8,761 bases of DNA from Chitinophagaceae bacterium (GTDB lineage: Bacteria > Bacteroidota > Bacteroidia > Chitinophagales > Chitinophagaceae). Of this stretch, positions 7,066-8,761 are shown piece by piece. The position numbers were made by a program, and so were the translations under genes. The stretch is from NCBI GenBank assembly GCA_016786525.1, contig JAEUVW010000051.1, forward strand, positions 1 through 8,761, in the 5' to 3' direction. The first letter of the stretch is position 1; every line of letters begins with the position of its first letter. The notes under the pieces were generated by a model. That model did not search any database. It was given only the letters and a program-made list of their open reading frames with translations, and had not been told where the DNA came from.

Positions 7066-7599
7066 TCAAGATTTACGGATGCGGCTCAGGGTTTCCGGTG
7101 TCATGCGCAGGTAAGAGGCGATATACTTCAGCGGAACTTGCTGGAACAGGTTGGGGCTGCGTTTCAAGACGCGTGCCAGCCTTTCCGTCGGGCTTGTGGT
7201 AAGCAGGTCGGTTTCCCGTTCTATCTGTTGTACAATGGTTTGTTCCAGCAGGGTAGTGTAGCCTTGCTGATGGGCTGCACTACGGTTCACAAAGGCTTCC
7301 AGTGTTTGTTTGTCGATGGTATGGCAGCTTGTTTTACGGATGGCCTGCAGGGACAGTTCTGATGGTTGACTATTGATAAAAGAGGCCAGGGAGTTGATTA
7401 CAGAACCTGCATAGCCAAAACGGATCGTGATTTCTTCAGCCTCTGACAATAGATATGCGCGTACCGCACCGCTACCGATCAGGTAGACATTGCGTTCGGT
7501 TTCTCCCTCCCGCAGTAAGTAAGTGCCCTTTGCAAGCTCTTTATACGGACCATTGAGCAGTAGTGTCTTCAGTTCTGCGCTGAAATCAAAAGAATTCAT
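7066..7599 (-). CDS. Crp/Fnr-family transcriptional regulator
   Basis: The 177-residue protein has a cyclic-nucleotide-binding-type beta-roll at about 10-105 (KGTYLLREGETERNVYLIGS, then AVRAYLL and EEITIRFGYAGSVINSL). A long connecting helix runs at about 106-135 and a C-terminal winged helix-turn-helix at 137-177 (SPTERLARVLKRSPNLFQQV, then YIASYLRMTPETLSRIRKS). The recognition helix TPETLSRIRK is typical of Bacteroidota members. The phosphate-binding cassette of true cAMP receptors (G-E-L-A-L ... R) is not recognisable, nor is the Fnr cysteine cluster, so the effector is unknown. The ATG at 7599 has an A-rich leader (AAAAAACCA) and no Shine-Dalgarno. The gene diverges from the rRNA operon and its 5' end lies about 110 bases from the first rRNA promoter. 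The DinB-like gene follows. Confidence 0.9.
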   Translation of the reverse strand: MNSFDFSAELKTLLLNGPYKELAKGTYLLREGETERNVYLIGSGAVRAYLLSEAEEITIRFGYAGSVINSLASFINSQPSELSLQAIRKTSCHTIDKQTLEAFVNRSAAHQQGYTTLLEQTIVQQIERETDLLTTSPTERLARVLKRSPNLFQQVPLKYIASYLRMTPETLSRIRKS

Positions 7600-7708
7600 T
7601 GGTTTTTTATTGATGCTGCAATATAGCTAAAAGCGGCTGCAGTACATGCTTTTGGCGGATATATTGACCCTAGGGAAGCCGTCTGCCGACGAAATTTTTC
7701 AAAATAAA

Positions 7709-7739
7709 TTTGGCCGAATGAAATTCCCGTGTACCTTTG
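7709..7739 (+). promoter_or_regulatory. rRNA operon promoter P1
   Basis: AAATAAATTTGG supplies the -33 element (TTTG 7709-7712), and TACCTTTG (7732-7739) follows after 19 bases. This is an exact match to the Bacteroidota housekeeping promoter form. An A/T-rich stretch precedes it (7691-7708), possibly acting as an UP element. The spacer differs in sequence from those of P2 and P3. Transcription should begin within about ten bases, in the CACTCCC stretch. Confidence 0.85.
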
Positions 7740-7741
7740 CA

Positions 7742-7782
7742 CTCCCAACGACGAAAAATCGGGAGGGAAGCAGCTCTTAAAG
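7742..7782 (+). promoter_or_regulatory. P1 leader module: stem plus boxA-like word
   Basis: Just after P1, CTCCC (7742-7746) can pair with GGGAG (7761-7765) around an A-rich loop, followed by GCTCTTAAAG (7773-7782). The latter resembles the boxA antitermination word of rRNA operons (GCTCTTTAACA in Escherichia coli). The same order recurs after P2 and P3. The antitermination role is inferred. Confidence 0.4.
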
Positions 7783-7796
7783 TTCATAAAGGATTG

Positions 7797-7807
7797 GTTC
7801 TTAGGTA
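7797..7807 (+). repeat. Leader direct repeat GTTCTTAGGTA, copy 1
   Basis: An 11-base exact match to 7916-7926, which lies just downstream of P2. The core GTTCTTA is also present at 8021-8027 after P3. It is probably part of the boxA-like signals repeated across the promoter region. Confidence 0.5.
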
Positions 7808-7858
7808 CTTAAGCAGATCATTTCAAATGAGTTTAATTTTCAGAAAAAGAAAAATAAA

Positions 7859-7889
7859 TTTGGTGAAAAGAAAAAAGCGCTTACCTTTG
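7859..7889 (+). promoter_or_regulatory. rRNA operon promoter P2
   Basis: TTTG at 7859-7862 and TACCTTTG at 7882-7889 have the same 19-base spacing as P1 and P3. They are preceded by an A-rich tract (AGAAAAAGAAAAATAAA). The spacer GTGAAAAGAAAAAAGCGCT is nearly the same as that of P3, so P2 and P3 look like the more recent duplicates. The first transcribed bases again read CACTCCC. Confidence 0.87.
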
Positions 7890-7926
7890 CACTCCCGCTG
7901 AAAAAAGGGGGTGAAGTTCTTAGGTA
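7890..7926 (+). promoter_or_regulatory. P2 leader module: 7-bp stem plus boxA-like repeat
   Basis: CACTCCC (7890-7896) pairs with GGGGGTG (7907-7913), with one G-U pair and a 10-base A-rich loop. It is the strongest of the three promoter-proximal stems. GTTCTTAGGTA (7916-7926) follows at once, an exact repeat of 7797-7807. Confidence 0.45.
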
Positions 7927-7967
7927 ACGTTGCGGTCAGAAAAATTTTACAAAAAAGTAAAAATAAA

Positions 7968-7998
7968 TTTGGCGGAAAGAAAAAAGCACTTACCTTTG
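7968..7998 (+). promoter_or_regulatory. rRNA operon promoter P3
   Basis: TTTG at 7968-7971 and TACCTTTG at 7991-7998 are spaced by 19 bases, with an A-rich upstream tract (AAAAAAGTAAAAATAAA). This is the promoter nearest the 16S gene and would give a leader of about 300 bases. Its spacer GCGGAAAGAAAAAAGCACT differs from that of P2 at only three positions. Confidence 0.87.
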
Positions 7999-8002
7999 CA
8001 AC

Positions 8003-8030
8003 CCCAACGAAAACGGGATAGTTCTTAAAG
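8003..8030 (+). promoter_or_regulatory. P3 leader module: weak stem plus boxA-like word
   Basis: CCC (8003-8005) and GGG (8015-8017) can form only a 3-bp stem, or alternatively CG-AAAA-CG at 8008-8015. They are followed by GTTCTTAAAG (8021-8030). This is the weakest of the three modules, but the order after the promoter is the same. Confidence 0.35.
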
Positions 8031-8043
8031 AGTAAAACAGTAG

Positions 8044-8090
8044 CGCGGTACAGAGGCCGCACGAAGGGTTCAAGTCCCTGGCATACAGCA
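8044..8090 (+). other. tRNA 3'-half-like fragment in the rRNA leader
   Basis: GGTTCAAGTCC (8067-8077) matches the tRNA T-arm/B-box consensus GGTTCRANYCC at every position. It sits in an AGGG-TTCAAGT-CCCT stem-loop with the correct 7-base loop; the outermost pair of a 5-bp stem would be A-G. The 7+1 bases after the arm, then CA, have the spacing of a tRNA 3' end but not a CCA. Just before it, GCGGT (8045-8049) can pair with GCCGC (8056-8060). A matching 5' acceptor strand is not found about 48 bases upstream of the T-arm, so this is not an intact tRNA. It may be the relic of a tRNA once lying in the operon leader, or a leader structure that imitates one. Confidence 0.4.
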
Positions 8091-8105
8091 GTTTAGCGGA
8101 ATAAG

Positions 8106-8118
8106 TTTGATCATCAAA
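8106..8118 (+). repeat. Perfect 13-base inverted repeat in the rRNA leader
   Basis: TTTGAT-C-ATCAAA is a 6+1+6 inverted repeat between the tRNA-like fragment and the boxA-like element. It could fold as a short stem with a larger loop, or serve as a protein site. No function is assigned. Confidence 0.35.
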
Positions 8119-8138
8119 GGATGGTCGGATCGCTGAGA

Positions 8139-8150
8139 GTTCTTTGAAAA
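8139..8150 (+). promoter_or_regulatory. boxA-like antitermination element of the 16S leader
   Basis: GTTCTTTGAAAA resembles the boxA word of rRNA leaders (E. coli GCTCTTTAACAA), bound by NusB/NusE to keep RNA polymerase from terminating in untranslated RNA. It lies about 160 bases before the mature 16S 5' end, a usual place for boxA. The assignment is by resemblance. Confidence 0.55.
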
Positions 8151-8174
8151 AGATGGAAGCAAAAAAATAAAGCA

Positions 8175-8201
8175 GCGGGTGATGATGAATTTCGTCACCG
8201 C
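8175..8201 (+). other. Leader hairpin 1 of the pre-16S transcript
   Basis: Bases 8175-8185 pair with 8192-8201 (GCGGGTGATGA with TCGTCACCGC), with one bulged G and one G-U pair around a 6-base loop. Such stems in the 16S leader usually belong to the precursor fold that is trimmed during 16S maturation. The role is inferred. Confidence 0.4.
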
Positions 8202-8207
8202 AGGTAA

Positions 8208-8230
8208 GATCCCGCCTCAGGGCGGGCATC
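8208..8230 (+). other. Leader hairpin 2 of the pre-16S transcript
   Basis: CCCGCC (8211-8216) pairs with GGCGGG (8221-8226) around TCAG, extended by GAT/ATC past a bulged C (8227). It is G/C-rich but followed by AAGTATCAAAAATAC rather than a T-run, so it is not a terminator. It lies 78 bases before the 16S 5' end. Confidence 0.45.
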
Positions 8231-8307
8231 AAGTATCAAAAATACAAATAACACGATTCGTCTGAATTTTCGAGAGAAATATTTAGTTAGAATCAAACAA
8301 TTCATTT

Positions 8308-8761
<454 letters not shown>

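Noticed and set aside
7055..7070. CTTGAT-CAGA-ATCAAG hairpin across the Crp/Fnr-like stop codon
   Set aside because: A 6-bp A/T-rich stem with no T-run afterwards; too weak to call a terminator, and the next gene follows closely.
8044..8090. An intact tRNA gene in the rRNA leader
   Set aside because: A T-arm-like loop is present but no matching acceptor, D-arm or CCA end; it is reported as a fragment only.
8208..8230. Intrinsic terminator before the 16S gene
   Set aside because: The G/C stem lacks a following T-run and lies between the promoters and the 16S gene, where termination would block expression.
7596..8232. Minus-strand small open frames in the rRNA upstream region
   Set aside because: They overlap three promoters and leader structures, are low-complexity (Phe/Lys-rich from A/T tracts) and have no features of real proteins.

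Overview
The window comes from a Bacteroidota genome, most probably a Chitinophagaceae or Chitinophaga-like bacterium. The evidence is the 5' part of a Bacteroidota-type 16S rRNA at the right end, promoters of the Bacteroidota form (TTTG at -33, TAnnTTTG at -7), A-rich leaders in place of Shine-Dalgarno sequences, and a TonB-dependent receptor with an N-terminal carboxypeptidase-regulatory-like domain. The lineage below phylum is my reading of the 16S sequence, not a database result.

Layout: all protein genes lie on the minus strand and the ribosomal RNA operon lies on the plus strand, diverging from them. From right to left on the minus strand: a Crp/Fnr-type regulator (7066-7599) followed after 55 bases by a DinB-like protein (6468-7010); a membrane-spanning TPR/coiled-coil/helix-turn-helix regulator (4579-6336, GTG start); a TonB-dependent outer-membrane receptor (1601-4351); a beta-helix lipoprotein (306-1553); and the N-terminal part of an exported purple-acid-phosphatase-like metallophosphoesterase (1-248, cut by the window edge).

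Receptor, lipoprotein and phosphatase follow each other with gaps of 47 and 57 bases and look like one transcription unit. They suggest an outer-membrane module for capturing and hydrolysing a phosphorylated substrate. There is no SusD-type protein in the visible part; the lipoprotein may take that surface role. The TPR/HTH protein directly upstream is the natural candidate regulator. This functional reading is inference.

Region 7600-8307 has no credible gene. It holds three tandem copies of an rRNA promoter with identical 19-base spacing. After each promoter come short G/C stems, of varying strength, and a boxA-like GYTCTTA word. Further on are a tRNA T-arm-like fragment (8064-8080), a stronger boxA-like GTTCTTTGAAAA and two leader hairpins, and then the 16S gene from about 8308 to the window end. 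This compound rRNA control region and the receptor/lipoprotein/phosphatase locus are the two parts most worth a second look. I found no CRISPR array, insertion sequence or complete tRNA.
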